The notes beneath the pieces were generated by a model, which saw only the letters and a program-made list of their open reading frames with translations, ran no database searches and was not told the DNA's origin. Position numbers and translations under genes: made by a program. DNA of 64,000 nt from Impatiens glandulifera (lineage: Eukaryota; Streptophyta; Magnoliopsida; Ericales; Balsaminaceae). Below, in pieces: positions 23,297 to 35,509 of this stretch. Location of the stretch: assembly GCF_907164915.1 (NCBI RefSeq), contig NC_061866.1, positions 45,882,320-45,946,319 of the forward strand, written 5' to 3'. The first letter of the stretch is position 1. Every line of letters begins with the position of its first letter.

Positions 23297-23725
23297 TCAC
23301 AGAAGTGAAATCAAAAGAAAGAGCAAACATCTTTCCATCGATTCTAGCCTCTCCAATATCTCCCTCTTGAGAGTCTCAACCATTGCATGGACTTCTCCCT
23401 GGATTGGATCAAGCACCTTCTGGCAGATGTCATTAACCTCCCCTCGAACCAATCCTAGCACTTCGTCACGAATGCTACGATTCGAACCGTTAATGATCCC
23501 CATTAACTCATTCTCCAACTTTTCAGCACCCTCGTCCAACATCGTCACCTTCTCGGCCACCGCGCTAAACACTTCGAGAGCTTCTTGGTGATCGCTCATG
23601 CCTTCTTCAAGCCGGGTCACCCGCGCTTCCATGGCAGCACCTCTCTCGACGGACTTATCCCTCTTGGATCCCTTGTCCTCATGTTGGCCGGTCGGAACCT
23701 TAGTGACGATAGTTTGTGAATCCAT
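23297..23725 (-). pseudogene. Truncated duplicate of the gag N-terminus
   Basis: The first 132 or so residues are identical to the start of the gag-protease protein (coiled-coil-like region only), then the frame passes the duplication junction and adds CLLFLLISLL from host sequence before the stop. It lacks capsid, zinc knuckle and protease. If transcribed from the duplicated LTR (23772-24517) it could make a short coiled-coil protein; nothing shows that it does. Confidence 0.75.
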
Positions 23726-24962
23726 TTCTTGCAGCTTGAATGCGGAAATACAACCTTGCTCTGATACCACTTGTCACGGGCTAAAATTCGACCCGTGCGG
23801 CACTAAGCTAAATCGACCCTGATTCTAACTTAGAAAGCCTTTCTAAACACAATGCAAGAAGAACTCAAACGCAAGAAATGACTTAGAGAGAGAAAACACT
23901 TGAGAATAAGATTATATTGAAAGAATGCTTGATAATTACAATGGAATACCTTCAAAGTATTTATAGGACTTACACGTATTAAATTAGGAATTACGTCTAA
24001 TTACAATTTAATTACACTAGTTTAGGATATTCCTTCCATAGCAAGAATATCCCTACCTAATTTAGAATATCCCTTGTAATCTCTTCCTTAATTAGAATAT
24101 ATATTATAATCCTTTCCTTGATTAGAATATATCTTCCAATCCCTTCTTTAATTAGATTATCTTCCAATCTCTTCCTTAATTAGAAGATTCGCTGGGCCCA
24201 CGTAGGTAACTAGGCCTCTCCTTGGATAAGAAGATTATCGCACTATCAGGGCAAAACTTTAATGAGCCTCGACATCCCCCGGGATTGGGTCGTGACTCTA
24301 ATGGGCCGTGACATACTCCCCCACCTTAGTCGTGGCCGTCCTCGAATCGACCTTGGCATGATACTCTTCAACCTCTTCCTTGAAACATTCCCCACACAGT
24401 CCCTCGTATCTGTACACAAGCCCCTTGAGCACATATTACATAGACTTGCATTCTGGAATATCATGGAAGTACACCTCGTGGCTCAATGTTTGCACCCCAT
24501 AAAAATGGGACGTGACACGGTCCTCCGTTCTCCTCCGATCAAGCGATTTCCGGCGAGTCCTGCGTCTGCGACCAATCCTCGCTTGAAGACGACATCGCGA
24601 AGGTCCAACTAAAACTCATCATTGCGAAGAAGAAGATCGACTGTTCTTCAAAGCAGCGAATCCGTCGAACATCGCCTAGTCTTCGTATGATTTCCAGGTC
24701 GGGACAGAGCTTTCTACAACAATCCATCCGACTTCCGGGAGCTCGCCTGCACGCCGGGGTCGCCTTTCGATGCTTCGATGATGAAATACAAAACGAAGAA
24801 CAGCTGAAGAATCAGTCTGTTCTTCTTTTCAGCTAACAAGATTGATTTTGAGACAGAGTTTGCTCTAATCACGTTCTCAATCCTAATTAAGCCTAATCCA
24901 GTATTCTACCATCTAGGATTTAATCAAATCATCACAGAAGTGAAATCAAAAGAAAGAGCAAA
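23328..24962. repeat. 1635-bp tandem duplication, second copy
   Basis: Contains gag codons for the N-terminal about 147 residues (frame from the zero point 23770, ATG at 23725, ending in host-derived residues at 23297), its own primer-binding site, an LTR copy at 23772-24517 and host sequence. The truncated gag runs across the duplication junction at 23328-23330 and stops at 23297. It is an extra LTR plus partial gag, not a second insertion: it lacks a 3' LTR and polypurine tract. Confidence 0.9.
23772..24517 (-). repeat. Duplicated LTR copy
   Basis: Third LTR copy, created by the tandem duplication. It differs from the 5' LTR at a handful of sites (for example 'ggataagaagattatcg' for 'ggctaagaagattagcg'). 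It is followed by the same CGGTCCTCC host sequence. Confidence 0.9.
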
Positions 24963-27283
24963 CATAAAATGGCAGAATGAACCTGTGATCGGAATTTAAC
25001 AATCAAATGGAAATGAAGTTTATGAACAGAGAGAATTCCAGACTTTAAACTAATTCTTAGCTAATCCTAATCAAATCTCTATCAGCCAAGCGTTTCAATC
25101 GAATGATGTTAACTACAGCAGCAAATAAAAAACTACTTGAAATCCTAATGAAACAGACTGTAATCACATTTCTTAATCATCAAATGACATCGGTATTCAT
25201 AACCGATGCCTCCAATCAATATCTCAAGAACATTGTTCAGTTTAGAGGTTTACCTGAATGAAGCAAGAGAGCAGACGAAAAGGAAGAACTGAATTCGCTG
25301 ATAGCGTAGGAAGTTCAGGTAGACTGTTCTTCGCGTTTATTTCTTTGTTTCTTCTCAGTCAAATCCTTTTTCTTCTGTAGGCTTCTAATACTATCTTCTG
25401 ATCTTTCCACGCGACACACGAGGCCAAGAATCACAGTACATCCATGGTTGAATCGTTGGCTTGTTCTTCGTCGTGTAATTGCAGCAAAATCACTGGTAGC
25501 AGACTGTGATGTTTGTACTTCTCTTTGACTGAGAAAGGAATCAAATCATTCCTCATATGATTTGGTTCTCTCTACCTTCTTCCTCGACGGAACGGAGCCT
25601 CCAGTAATGGAATTCCTTTAAGCAATCTTCAATGAAACTTCCCTTTTCTCTCTCCAGAATCTGGTTGGAACCTCCTTCAAGAAAACTCAAAAAACTTCCT
25701 CCAAAACTGCTGAAAACCGCCCCTCTTTAACCGATCTCATTTTTTTCAGCTGAAAAACCGCCCTCTTAACTTCAGGGATTAAATTGGAAATACGCCACAA
25801 AATCAAGGGCACGCTTGGGAAAAAATATATATATATATATTTCTTCAGCTTTTTCTTTTTTCTTTATTCCCGTTTTTCCTACCCTTTATTTGCACCATCA
25901 TTCCAAATAAATCTCCCTGGCCTCGTTTATGCTCAAAAAATTGTGAAAGTTTTATGGTCAATTTTTAACATCACGAACGTGAATCTCCTTTTTGAATGAA
26001 CCCAAACGGACCTTCCTATCCAAAGTTATGATATTTTAAAGTCACCCCTCCATTTCAATCTTTTCAATCCCGCGGTTTTCACTTCCATAAATTTAATAGC
26101 CCATAACTTTGTGCACAGGGCTTTCCCCACAATGAGGTTGGTACCATTGGAAAGGCAAGACTATTTCCTCCATCCCCAGTTTCTCATTTTCTCACGAAAT
26201 GGTCCGTGTTGGTCAGGAGACTAGCCTCACAGAAACGTGTCAGTTCACGCATCACCTTCGCTGCAGGCGACTTGGACTGAGCTTCAGGGAGAACTGGGAG
26301 AACTATTTGGTATCGTTGGAAAGAAAATTCAAAGGGATTTCCAACGGCAACTCATACACGGAAGATGGATCATTGGTTCAAAAGATATGATTTTTGGAAG
26401 TGCAGCACAGTTTCAACTGGCTCCCAGGATTTGAATCGGTAGTACTGCTTCTCTTGTACAGATCGAATGAGGGCCTTAACCTTCGAATCACGGTTTGGGG
26501 ATTGTGCCATTGGAAAGATATGCGAGTTATATTTCCAACCCAACTTGAATTATTCAAAACTATCAAGCACAGATCAAGTTACGAATTTTAAAGTAAATGG
26601 GTGTTTGGTTTAAACCTTTCAGGAACACCTTCCACTCATGACCGAATTTCGGCTAGATATAGGGAACCAATGGGAGATTGGGCTACACCATATGAAAGAG
26701 GACTAATTTATCTTTTCAAAACATCCAAGATCATTGAATTTCATCCAGTATTGAAGACGAGATAAATTCATGAAGTCTAGGGTTCCAATGGAAGCTCCAT
26801 GGAAACTTCAAACTTAAGGATTCTTGATTTTCTTTTCCAATAACTCCCTTTTCAAATAACCCACTTTTCAAATAATCCGATTTTCCCACTCTAGGAGACC
26901 AGTCTACTCTATCCCACTTCTTCTTGACACGTGCTTGATCCCTCTTTGACCCGGGTTGACTCGTCGGTTGGCTGGTTGACTCCGGTTGACCCGTTCTTTT
27001 GTTTTCCCTCTTTTCGAGCAATTTTTACACAAATTTGCAAATATTAATATTACACTCAAAATTCAAGATTTTTCAAAACGTACAACCTGAACGTGTCACG
27101 GGTTGGGAAAACAGAGTCGTTATGATATTCGACCTTTGGATCATTATCTTTTAAGATTTTCTAGGTCGGTTTTCCACGAGGTGTTTCTATTTTTATTTTC
27201 TCGGTTCAATAAACAAACATGAGTATTATTTCGGGCCGAGTTTTTTTATTAGGTATTTAGGGTGTAAAAATGTGGTGTCTACG
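24963..27283. other. Right part of the long Tat/Ogre-like LTR
   Basis: Continuation of the host LTR. It contains CT-rich and moderately GC-rich unique sequence and ends with 'tttaggtgttaaa'-type text near 27250-27283. The short reading frames in it (about 25784-27021) overlap on both strands and have no recognisable domain; I regard them as chance. Confidence 0.4.
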
Positions 27284-27659
27284 TCGCGCAAGGATGATAT
27301 TTGTTCCATCAATTTGCCTTGCAAACTCTTCCGAGTCCATATTTTTTACATGAAAAGTAGTCTCAATTTCTTTCCCTTTGATGCTCCACTTTTCTTTCCT
27401 TTTTTTTTCTTTTTGTTAAAACATTATTAATTTAATTGAAAAAAAAGTGTATAAAAAAGAAGAAGCAGAAAATAATATGCATAATAAATTGTTCACAAAA
27501 ATAATAAGTAAAACATTTTCACTCTTAATCTTAGAGCACATCCAATCAAAACATTAAAAATTTGTCATCCAATTTGAAAAAACCTTGTTCATTGTGAATA
27601 ATGCTAAAGACAATGCTTGTTCTATAAACAAATTTAATTTTAAAAAAAATATAATATTT

Positions 27660-28330
27660 GTTTTAATTGTTTTACCAAGTATCTTTTGTTTGTTTTTGTT
27701 CTTAACTTAGAACAAAATATTTAAATTTCTATTATAAGAAATAAAATAGAACATGTATGTCTCTCTAATTTGATGTTACTTCCTTGTACACATAAAAACT
27801 GTAATTAAGTATCTTAGTATGTTTGTTTTGTTTGAATATTTTATCTAGTACGTCTATGACGTTTGTTATTACTTTTAAATTAAAATAAAACATGTAAATT
27901 TTTATAATAAGAAAAAAAAACATGATTGTCTTTTTGGTTTGATGTTCTTCATTGTACACATGTAATTCTAATTAAGTATTTTTGTCTATCATGTTTAGTT
28001 TGTTTGATTGTTGCCAAATAACTTCAAACAGAACATGTAATTTCTATTATGAGAAAAAAGAAATATGTTTGTCTCTTTGGTTTGATATTTACTTCATTGT
28101 ACACATAAAAATCCTATAGCTAATTAAGTATCTCTATCTATCATTTTGTTTTATTTGATTATTTTACTAAATATCTCAGTTTGTTTCTACTCTCAATTTA
28201 TAATAGAACATGTAAATTTCTATAATTATAAAAAAAATGACATATTTGTCTACTTTATTGGACATCCTTTAATAACGACTACTATACATTTCATTGTAAG
28301 CATTGAAACTCTAATTAAGTGTAACAGAAA
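27660..28330. repeat. Degenerate tandem repeat, about 145-176 bp period
   Basis: Four diverged units share the order 'gaacatgtaaatttctatta', 'tttgtctctttggtttgatgtt', 'cattgtacacataaaa', 'taattaagtatctt', 'tttgtttgattatttta'. The 'atttctattat' anchors lie near 27725, 27900, 28045 and 28220. No coding function is evident. Confidence 0.65.
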
Positions 28331-28379
28331 AGGAAAAACAATAATTAAGCATTTACAATATAGCAATAACTTGTAAAAA

Positions 28380-29400
28380 TGTGGTTTTCAATTATAATTT
28401 TAACAATAAATAAGTATGACTAATTGATTTAGTTTTAACTGATGGGCCTTTTTTAAATAAATCACCATTAACAATTTAAACGCAAACATCTCCAATTTTT
28501 ACTTTCATCTATCTAATCACACTTTTTTTATATTAAAATTACTTTTTATTTAATTATTTATTATTTATTAAATATTAAATATTCAAAATTAAAATGATTT
28601 ATAAATACATATTTACTTATTTATACAATTTTTATTATGTTGCTTTAATTTACTTTTTTTATAAATTAAATAAGTAAATTATTTCTTTTTAAAAAAACAT
28701 ATTTTTATTAAATAAAAATAAGTTCATAATTGAAATAAAAATTATGAAATAATCTTATATAATATAAAATTTAAAAATCAAATAAATAATTCTAAATAAA
28801 TATCATCATGTACTCTTGCAACACTATTATTTCTGAAATTATCACACCCTGGATTTTATATTATATTTTTGAACAAAATTAAGTAAAATCATGGTTTGCT
28901 TAAATGATCGAAGTTAATTTTTAAGATTAAATTCACATAATAATCATCTTGAAGACATTTGAAAAAAAACGCCACTTATACTTTTTCAAATAACAAATGT
29001 AATCCATAGATTATCAAGGCAAAGTATCTTCTCCACCATAAAAAAAAATCAAGTTTTTTAAAATATTTTTATCAAACATAATTGTTTATTTTTATTTTTT
29101 GAAAAAAACCCCCAAAAAAAACATAAATCAAACACCTCTACTAAAAACATAAATCAAACACCTCTACTAACATTAAAATAATATTAATTTGTAACCAATC
29201 CAGTAATCCCTTGTCAAGTTTTAAAAAAAACTTTATCAAACATGATTGTTTTTTTTAATAAAAAGACACTAACAAAACCTAAGAAAACCCAAAGATCAAA
29301 CACTCTGTAACATTAAAAAATATATATTTATATAATATTAATATGTAACCAAGGCCGAAATTATTGAACCTCACCACCGAATACTATATAGATAATATAT
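28380..29400. other. AT-rich DNA, nothing recognised
   Basis: No gene seen. A local direct repeat 'aaacataaatcaaacacctctacta' lies near 29120-29170. Confidence 0.4.
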
Positions 29401-29895
29401 AGGAAAAAAACTCACTTAATTGTACAACTAACTCACTCTATTAATAAAAGGTAACGTATGTTCTATCAAAAATTGGCTCATTTACCTCTTTTAGTAACCA
29501 TGGTGAACTTTTATTTTTAAATTTATATATGTATTAATTAAATATTAATATATTTTTTCTATTTATTACTAATAAATGAGTCCTCTATTTTTATCTTTTT
29601 TATAATTTTTTATTATTTTTATATAAGTATTTATAACCGATAGTATTTTTTTGAATATATATTATTTATTACTGATAAATAAAATAATAAATGAAAAGTA
29701 AAGAGAGAGAAAATTTATTAATATTTAATTAATAAATATATAAATTTAAAAATAAAAGTTAATCATGATTACTAAAAAAAGACTAAATGAGCCAATTTGT
29801 GATAGTACATATGTTTAAACACAATCTTTTATTAATACATATGTCTAAGGTGAGCTAATTGTACAAGTATATACGTCTAAGTGAGTTTTTTTCCT
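29401..29895. mobile_element. Foldback MITE, copy A
   Basis: Begins AGGAAAAAAACTCACTTA and ends with its inverse TAAGTGAGTTTTTTTCCT. The inverted arms extend about 150-180 bp ('ttggctcatttacctcttttagtaaccatg' pairs with 'catgattactaaaaaaagactaaatgagccaa' as diverged arms). It is flanked by AATATAT on both sides, but in this AT-rich context the target duplication is weak evidence. A second copy lies at 33233-33791. Confidence 0.65.
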
Positions 29896-29899
29896 AATA

Positions 29900-31300
29900 T
29901 ATAATAAAATAAATATGAGTATATATAAAGATACTAATAACTTAAATTAAAAAATATTAAAATTTAAATATTTATAAGTAAGTAATTTGATTTAATTAGA
30001 TATATATTTTTTTTTTCATTTTTAACATTTAATAATTATTTATTTTTCACTTTTTTATAAAAAATTTGTCTATCTTAAATTAATAATAATATTAATAAAT
30101 TAATTTTTAATCTATAATTAATATATTACAATTTATTATATTAATAATTTATTTTAGTTATTATTAATTTGCATAATTTATAAAATAAAATATATTTTAA
30201 TATTATAAAGTTATAATATATTAATTTAATTTATAAACAATTATTTTTATAAGAAATATTGGGATACTTTACAACATACTTATAATTTTAAAAAAAAAAC
30301 ATTTATATAAATATATAAAACATTAAAAAAATTATACAAATAATATTAATATGTTTTTTATTTCTTGTAATAACTAATAAATTATATAGATAAAATAAAA
30401 TAAATATTTATAATAAAATAAAATAACTATTAGTATTATTAGTGTAAACATATTTATAAATTAAAATTTAAAAAATATTATTATATTTTAAATATTTATA
30501 ATTGAATAAATTAATAATTTGAAAATAAATTAGTTTATTATAGATATTAATATTAAAAAATATAACAAATTTATAAAATATAATTAGTCTGAATATAATT
30601 TTTTAAATTATTTTTATTTCTGTTTAATTTAACTATTAATTAGATTATTAAATAAAATTAAAAATTTAAGATATTTTTTTTATAAAGATTTTGAACTAAT
30701 ATTAATATATATATATATATATAATTTTTAAAATATTTAAATTATATTAATATGTTTATTTTTTCTTGTAAATAACCAATATATTATATAGATAATATAT
30801 AATAAATATTTATAATAAAATTAATTTTAAAAATAAAATAGAAATAAAAATTAATAAGAAATATTAATATATATATATATATATTACAAATAAAAATTTT
30901 AACGAACATTAATTAACTATTAATTAAACCAAGATAATTAATAAAAAAATATTATAATTAAAAAATAACAAACTTATAAATATTTAAAAAAATTTAAATA
31001 TATAATTAATAAACTAAAATATAATTAATTTTAAATATTTATAATTAACTAAATTAATAATTTGAAAATAAATTAGTTTATTATAGATATTTAATTTAAA
31101 AAATATAACAAACTTATAATATATATAGTTAGTATGAAAAAAATATTAATTATTAATTAAAATTTAAAACTTAATATATATTATTAAGAAAAAATGACTA
31201 CAAAAAAAATATGTCAGTCTTTTTCATAAAAATAATATTTTAAAATTTACTCGTAATATTTAAAATTAATGTAAATATATTACAAAATTAATATCAATAA
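29900..31300. other. Extremely AT-rich DNA
   Basis: No gene. Diverged repetitions of 'aataatttgaaaataaattagtttattatagatatt' occur near 30510 and 31050, so part of the stretch is a local duplication of about 540 bp. Confidence 0.5.
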
Positions 31301-31309
31301 ATAAAGTGG

Positions 31310-32860
31310 AAATAAATATAATAAATTAAATATTTAAAATATAAAATATTTATGAATTTTATTTTTATTAATAATAATTTAAGTTATATTGAAAATGAAT
31401 AATATCAATAAATAAATAAATAATAATAATAATATAAAAATATTAATAAAAATAATAAAAATAAAATAAGTCATTCAAATGTTATTAATTAATACTAGAA
31501 CACTGAGAAACAATTAAATATAATAAATTAAATATTTAAAATATATATCTTAATATATATATAATTTATTTTTATTAATAATAATTTAAGTTATATATTG
31601 AAAAATTATAACATCAAATAATTATTATTATTAATAATAAAATAGTAATAATAATAATAATAAATAAATAAATAAATAAAAAACATAAATTAATAATAAT
31701 AATAATTTTAATAAAATAAAATAATCATAATAAATAATTTTTTTTGCCTTTAATAAAATAATAATAATAGTAATAAAATAATAATAAAGTCAAAATTAAT
31801 AATTATAATAATAATTGAAAAAATTAGCTTATTTTTTTAATAATAATAAATTTTAAATTAATAAATTAAATATTTAAAATATATATATTATTGTTAGATA
31901 TTTATATAATTTATTTTTATTATTAATAATTTAAGTTATATCGAAAAATTATAACATTAAATATTTATTATTTATTTTATTATATTTTTATAAATAATAA
32001 TAGTAATAATAACAATAAAATAAAATAAAAAAGTATTAGTAATAATAGTAATAATAATAACAATAAATAAATAATAATAATAATAATATAAAAAATATTA
32101 ATAAAAATAAAAAAAAGCATCATGCTGTTAATTGATACTACAACATACAACCGAAATAAAAATTAAATATTTAAAATATATATCTTAATATTTATATAAT
32201 TTATTTTTATTAATAATATTTTAAGTTATATATTGAAAAATTATAACATCAAATAATTATTATTACTAATAATAAAATAATAATAATAATAATTATAATA
32301 AAAAATAAATAAAATAAAATAAAAAATTATTAATAATAATAATTGTAATAAAAAAATGATAATAATAAATAATTTGTTTTTACCTTTAATAAAATAATAA
32401 TAATACAAATAAAATAATAATAATAATAGTAATATTAGCTTTTTTTTAATAATAATTAAATTTAAATTAATAAATTAAATATTTATAATATATATCTTAT
32501 TTTTAGATATTTATATAATTTATTTTATTATTAATAATTTAAGTTATATTGAAAAATTATAACATCAAAATATTATTATTACTAACCATAAAATAATAAT
32601 AATAGTAACAATAATAATAATAAAATAAAAAATTATTAATAATAATAATTATAATAAAATAATAATAATAATAATAATAAATAACTTTTTGCCTTTAATA
32701 AAATACAATTAAAATATATTCAACATAAAATTGTGAGAAATATAATAAAATAATAATAATAGTAATAAAATAATAATAATAAATATTAATAATAATAATT
32801 GAAAAAATTAGCTTGATTTTTTTAATAATAATAAAAATTAAATTAATAAACATTTAATAT
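31310..32860. repeat. AT-rich tandem array with dimeric (about 640 bp) organisation
   Basis: A conserved core ('taataaattaaatatttaaaatata', 'aatttaagttatattgaaaa', 'attataacatcaaata') recurs near 31316, 31521, 31859, 32160 and 32468, about every 205-340 bp. Monomers alternate: those at 31521 and 32160 share 'atatcttaatat', those at 31859 and 32468 share 'ttagatatttatata'. The linker 'gttattaattaatactagaac' / 'gttaattgatactacaac' recurs 646 bp apart (31480, 32126). Trinucleotide (AAT)n runs fill the spacers. This looks like a short higher-order tandem repeat. Confidence 0.55.
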
Positions 32861-33232
32861 CGTAAATAATTATTTTAATAATTAAATAAAATTAATAAAA
32901 TTAATGATAGTAATAATAATAATTATAAAAATAATAAAATAATATTAATATTAAAATTATTAATAATAATATTATTAATAAAATACTATTAATAAAAATA
33001 ATAAAGTTTGGTGTACAAAAAGTTTTATTTATTTTTTATATAATAAAACTGAATATAATAAAATTTAATTTAATTTAATTTATTATATTAAAATTAAATA
33101 AATTATGATAATTTTAACATTATTTTATTAAAAATTTTAACTAGTAATGATAGACTTATTAATAAAATTGTTTAAAATATTAATATAAAATAACATAAAT
33201 AATTATTTTAGTCAAAAATAGTTAAATAATAT

Positions 33233-33791
33233 AGGAAAAAACCTTATTTAGACGTATATACTTGTACAACTAACTCACTTAAACGTATATACTAATAAAA
33301 AGTCATTTAAACGTATGTACTAATAAAAAGTTATTTAAACGTATATACTATAAAAAATTGGCTTATTTAACCTATTTTAGTAAACATGATTAACTTTTAT
33401 TTTTAAATTTATATATTTATTAATTAAATATTAATATATTTTTTCTTTTTATCATTTTTATTTATTATTTCATTTATTACTATTAAATGAACCTTTTATT
33501 TTTATCTTTTTTATAATTTTTTATTATTTTTATATGAGTATTTATAACTGGCAGTATTTTTTATTTTTTGAATATATATATTATTTATTAGTAATAAATA
33601 AAATAATAAATAAAATAATAAATGAAAATGAAAGAAAGAGAAAATATATTAATATTTAATTAATAAATATATAAATTTAAAAATAAAAGTTAACCATGGT
33701 TACTAAAAGAGGCTAAATGAGACAATTTTTGATATTACATATGTTTAAATGATCTTTTATTAATACATACGTCTAAGTGAGTTTTTTTCCT
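33233..33791. mobile_element. Foldback MITE, copy B
   Basis: Same family as 29401-29895. It has the inverted ends AGGAAAAAA/TTTTTTTCCT, the arm 'ttggcttatttaacctattttagtaaacatg' in two parts and its inverse near 33690-33730. Near its left end 'cgtatatactaataaaaag' is repeated three times, which accounts for the extra length. Confidence 0.65.
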
Positions 33792-33799
33792 ATTTTTTT

Positions 33800-34300
33800 T
33801 TTTGTGAAGACGACGTAACGTCAATATAATAAAATGTATAAAAAGGCAAAGGAGTTACATGAATTCAAAGGAAAATAGAAAATTAGAGTAAAAACAAATT
33901 GGATGAGATACAAAAATAAAAGATAAAAAATGACAAATGAGAATTAAAAATTAAAGTGCAATGAAATAAGTGGTTACGGTAACTTTTTCGTAAACGATGT
34001 ACATGTATACTTTAACATCTAATTAACTTAATATTACTGACTTATATTTATAATTTCATATACATGACTGTTTATTCAAAAAAATCACTAAATTAACACT
34101 AAAAAATTCATTCCCTAACATTTAAAGAAACAAACTTATAAGATAATAAAAAAATGTTGAAAAAATGCATTCGCTAACATTTAAATAAACAAACTTATAA
34201 GACAATAAAAAAATGTTGCAATTTCATTTGTTCTATACAGTAACTTACACGTTCAAGACTTGTATATATGTTTAAGCATCATGCGAATGGCTGAACTAGT
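33800..34300. repeat. AT-rich DNA with a 63-bp tandem duplication
   Basis: 'ctaacatttaaagaaacaaacttataag' (two shorter pieces) and the following 'acaataaaaaaatgttg' occur twice in tandem at about 34117-34230. No gene is present. Confidence 0.55.
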
Positions 34301-34305
34301 TCTGT

Positions 34306-35310
34306 GACAAAGTTTTTTTTTTTTAAAACGAGTTAACATTATTTAATTAAAAATCTCAAAATGGGAAAAATCAACATTATTTGTATCATGCTAGACAAAA
34401 CCTAGACATGATTTATAAAGACAACCAAGGTAACATACATCCAAATTACAGGCTAGTGAATTATTACGACCAAATTTTAAAGTTTTATCTCGCCTTTAAA
34501 TTTCTCACTTGAGTGACTACATCATAAGAGATCTTCCAACTTTAGCATATACTTCAAGCTTGCTCACTTGCGGGAATACACCTTCAAGTTCGCATAAGAA
34601 ATCCACTATCAAACACAATGCTTTCCCAAACTTCATCAATACTTCTACTCACTCTTGAAAACACTCTATTATTTATTTCTCTCAAAATGTGATATACAAT
34701 AGAACAAAATCCACACTTGAACACATTAGAATATAATCTATCACATTTTGCATATGCATAACCACTTCCTTAACATCCCTCACTCACTTGGAAATCTAGC
34801 CAATTCCATGGATTTAACAAATTTCTTCCAAAGTTCTGAGTTAATGGGAAGCAACAAAAAAAAATGTGATCAATGGTTTCATCCATATCATTACAAAGCA
34901 AACATTTAGAATCTGAAATTTCTATATATCAACCATAAAATGAATTGGTGCCTACGTATAATTTTGGAAGACCAAACAATATGAAACCATTGAATATAAT
35001 CACCCATATTTCGCATCATATCCCAAACTAATCCAGCAACAAATTTACCACATTGTTCAACCTTTCACACACGAGTATCCATATGCTCATTAAACTGTAA
35101 AGTATGTAAATAGTCAAGGATTTTCGTACCTTCCGGGATGCGCCTCAAGATTGAGTTCCACTCACCCTCCTTAATGTCTCGAACAATAGTATCATGGCAG
35201 TCACGTCATGCCAAAAGATTGTTCCTCTGATCTACCATCTCCATTTCGAATAACAAATAACTTCAGGATTTTCTTGAGACCAAGCCATATTAGTTTTTAT
35301 TTTTCACATC
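34306..35310 (-). mobile_element. Old LINE relic, 3' part
   Basis: On the minus strand, decayed coding text matches the C-terminal region of plant L1-type LINE ORF2: 'VIRNGDGRSE', 'NSILRRIPEGTKILDYLHTLQFNEHMD', then zinc-finger-region remnants. The end 'gggaa/gagatttttaattaaataatgttaactcgtttt' followed by an A-run parallels the 3' UTR of the LINEs at 36018-41163. Many frame breaks and stops indicate an older insertion and a different subfamily. Confidence 0.65.
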
Positions 35311-35338
35311 TAAACAGTTTAATAATAATATTAACATT

Positions 35339-35427
35339 GTTATATTATATTATATTATATTATATTATATTATATTATATTATATTATATTATATTATAT
35401 TATATTATATTATATTATATTATATTA
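35339..35427. repeat. (TATAT)n pentanucleotide microsatellite
   Basis: About 17 uninterrupted copies of the 5-bp unit 'tatat/tatta' phase (ttatattata...). It directly follows the LINE relic's truncated 5' side. The YYIIL-type frame across it is an artefact. Confidence 0.85.
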
Positions 35428-35509
35428 CTTCCCATTTCAACCTAAATATAAATGGAAATTAACTATTTTGGGATTTAGGTAATACTCTTGAAATTAAAAT
35501 AATATAATT

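Larger units (their letters stand above)
21693..23327. repeat. 1635-bp tandem duplication, first copy
   Basis: Positions 21693-23327 are repeated at once as 23328-24962 at a constant offset of 1635 bp. The unit runs from inside gag through the 5' LTR to 445 bp of host LTR sequence. The outer left junction reads 'aatc-CAT-ctttcc', the middle 'aaa-CAT-ctttcc' and the right 'aaa-CAT-aaaatgg', so 3 bp (CAT) are shared at the break. Only about eight to ten differences separate the copies. Confidence 0.9.
17751..27283 (+). mobile_element. Long Tat/Ogre-type Ty3-gypsy LTR (possibly solo), carrying nested insertions
   Basis: Near the left end, 'tttagagtcgccactttagttta' and the following 'gagttcggtgtttggttacg...agggcctacggcgctatgtcc' resemble the 5' part of very long plant Tat/Ogre-like LTRs. 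The right end, 'ggtgtaaaaatgtggtgtctac' at about 27261-27282, resembles their 3' terminus. No primer-binding site, gag or pol follows, so this may be a solo LTR. Subtracting the nested gag-protease element and the tandem duplication leaves about 4.1 kb. Two near-perfect inverted repeats ('tttcgaattaa..ttaattcgaaa') lie at about 18806-18842 and 18916-18950. I found no target-site duplication, and the edges are approximate. Confidence 0.4.

Noticed and set aside
23772..24517. Second, solo-LTR insertion of the gag-protease family
   Set aside because: The flanks are copies of gag and host sequence at a constant 1635-bp offset, so tandem duplication explains it without another insertion.
22611..24727. 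Frames of 62-120 codons repeated twice in and next to the LTR copies
   Set aside because: They occur identically in both copies of the tandem duplication, cross LTR/host borders and show no domain.
25784..27021. Several 60-96-codon frames
   Set aside because: They lie in presumed long-LTR sequence, overlap on opposite strands and have no recognisable domain.
35208..35462. 84-codon frame with YYIIL repeats
   Set aside because: Reads through the (TATAT)n microsatellite.
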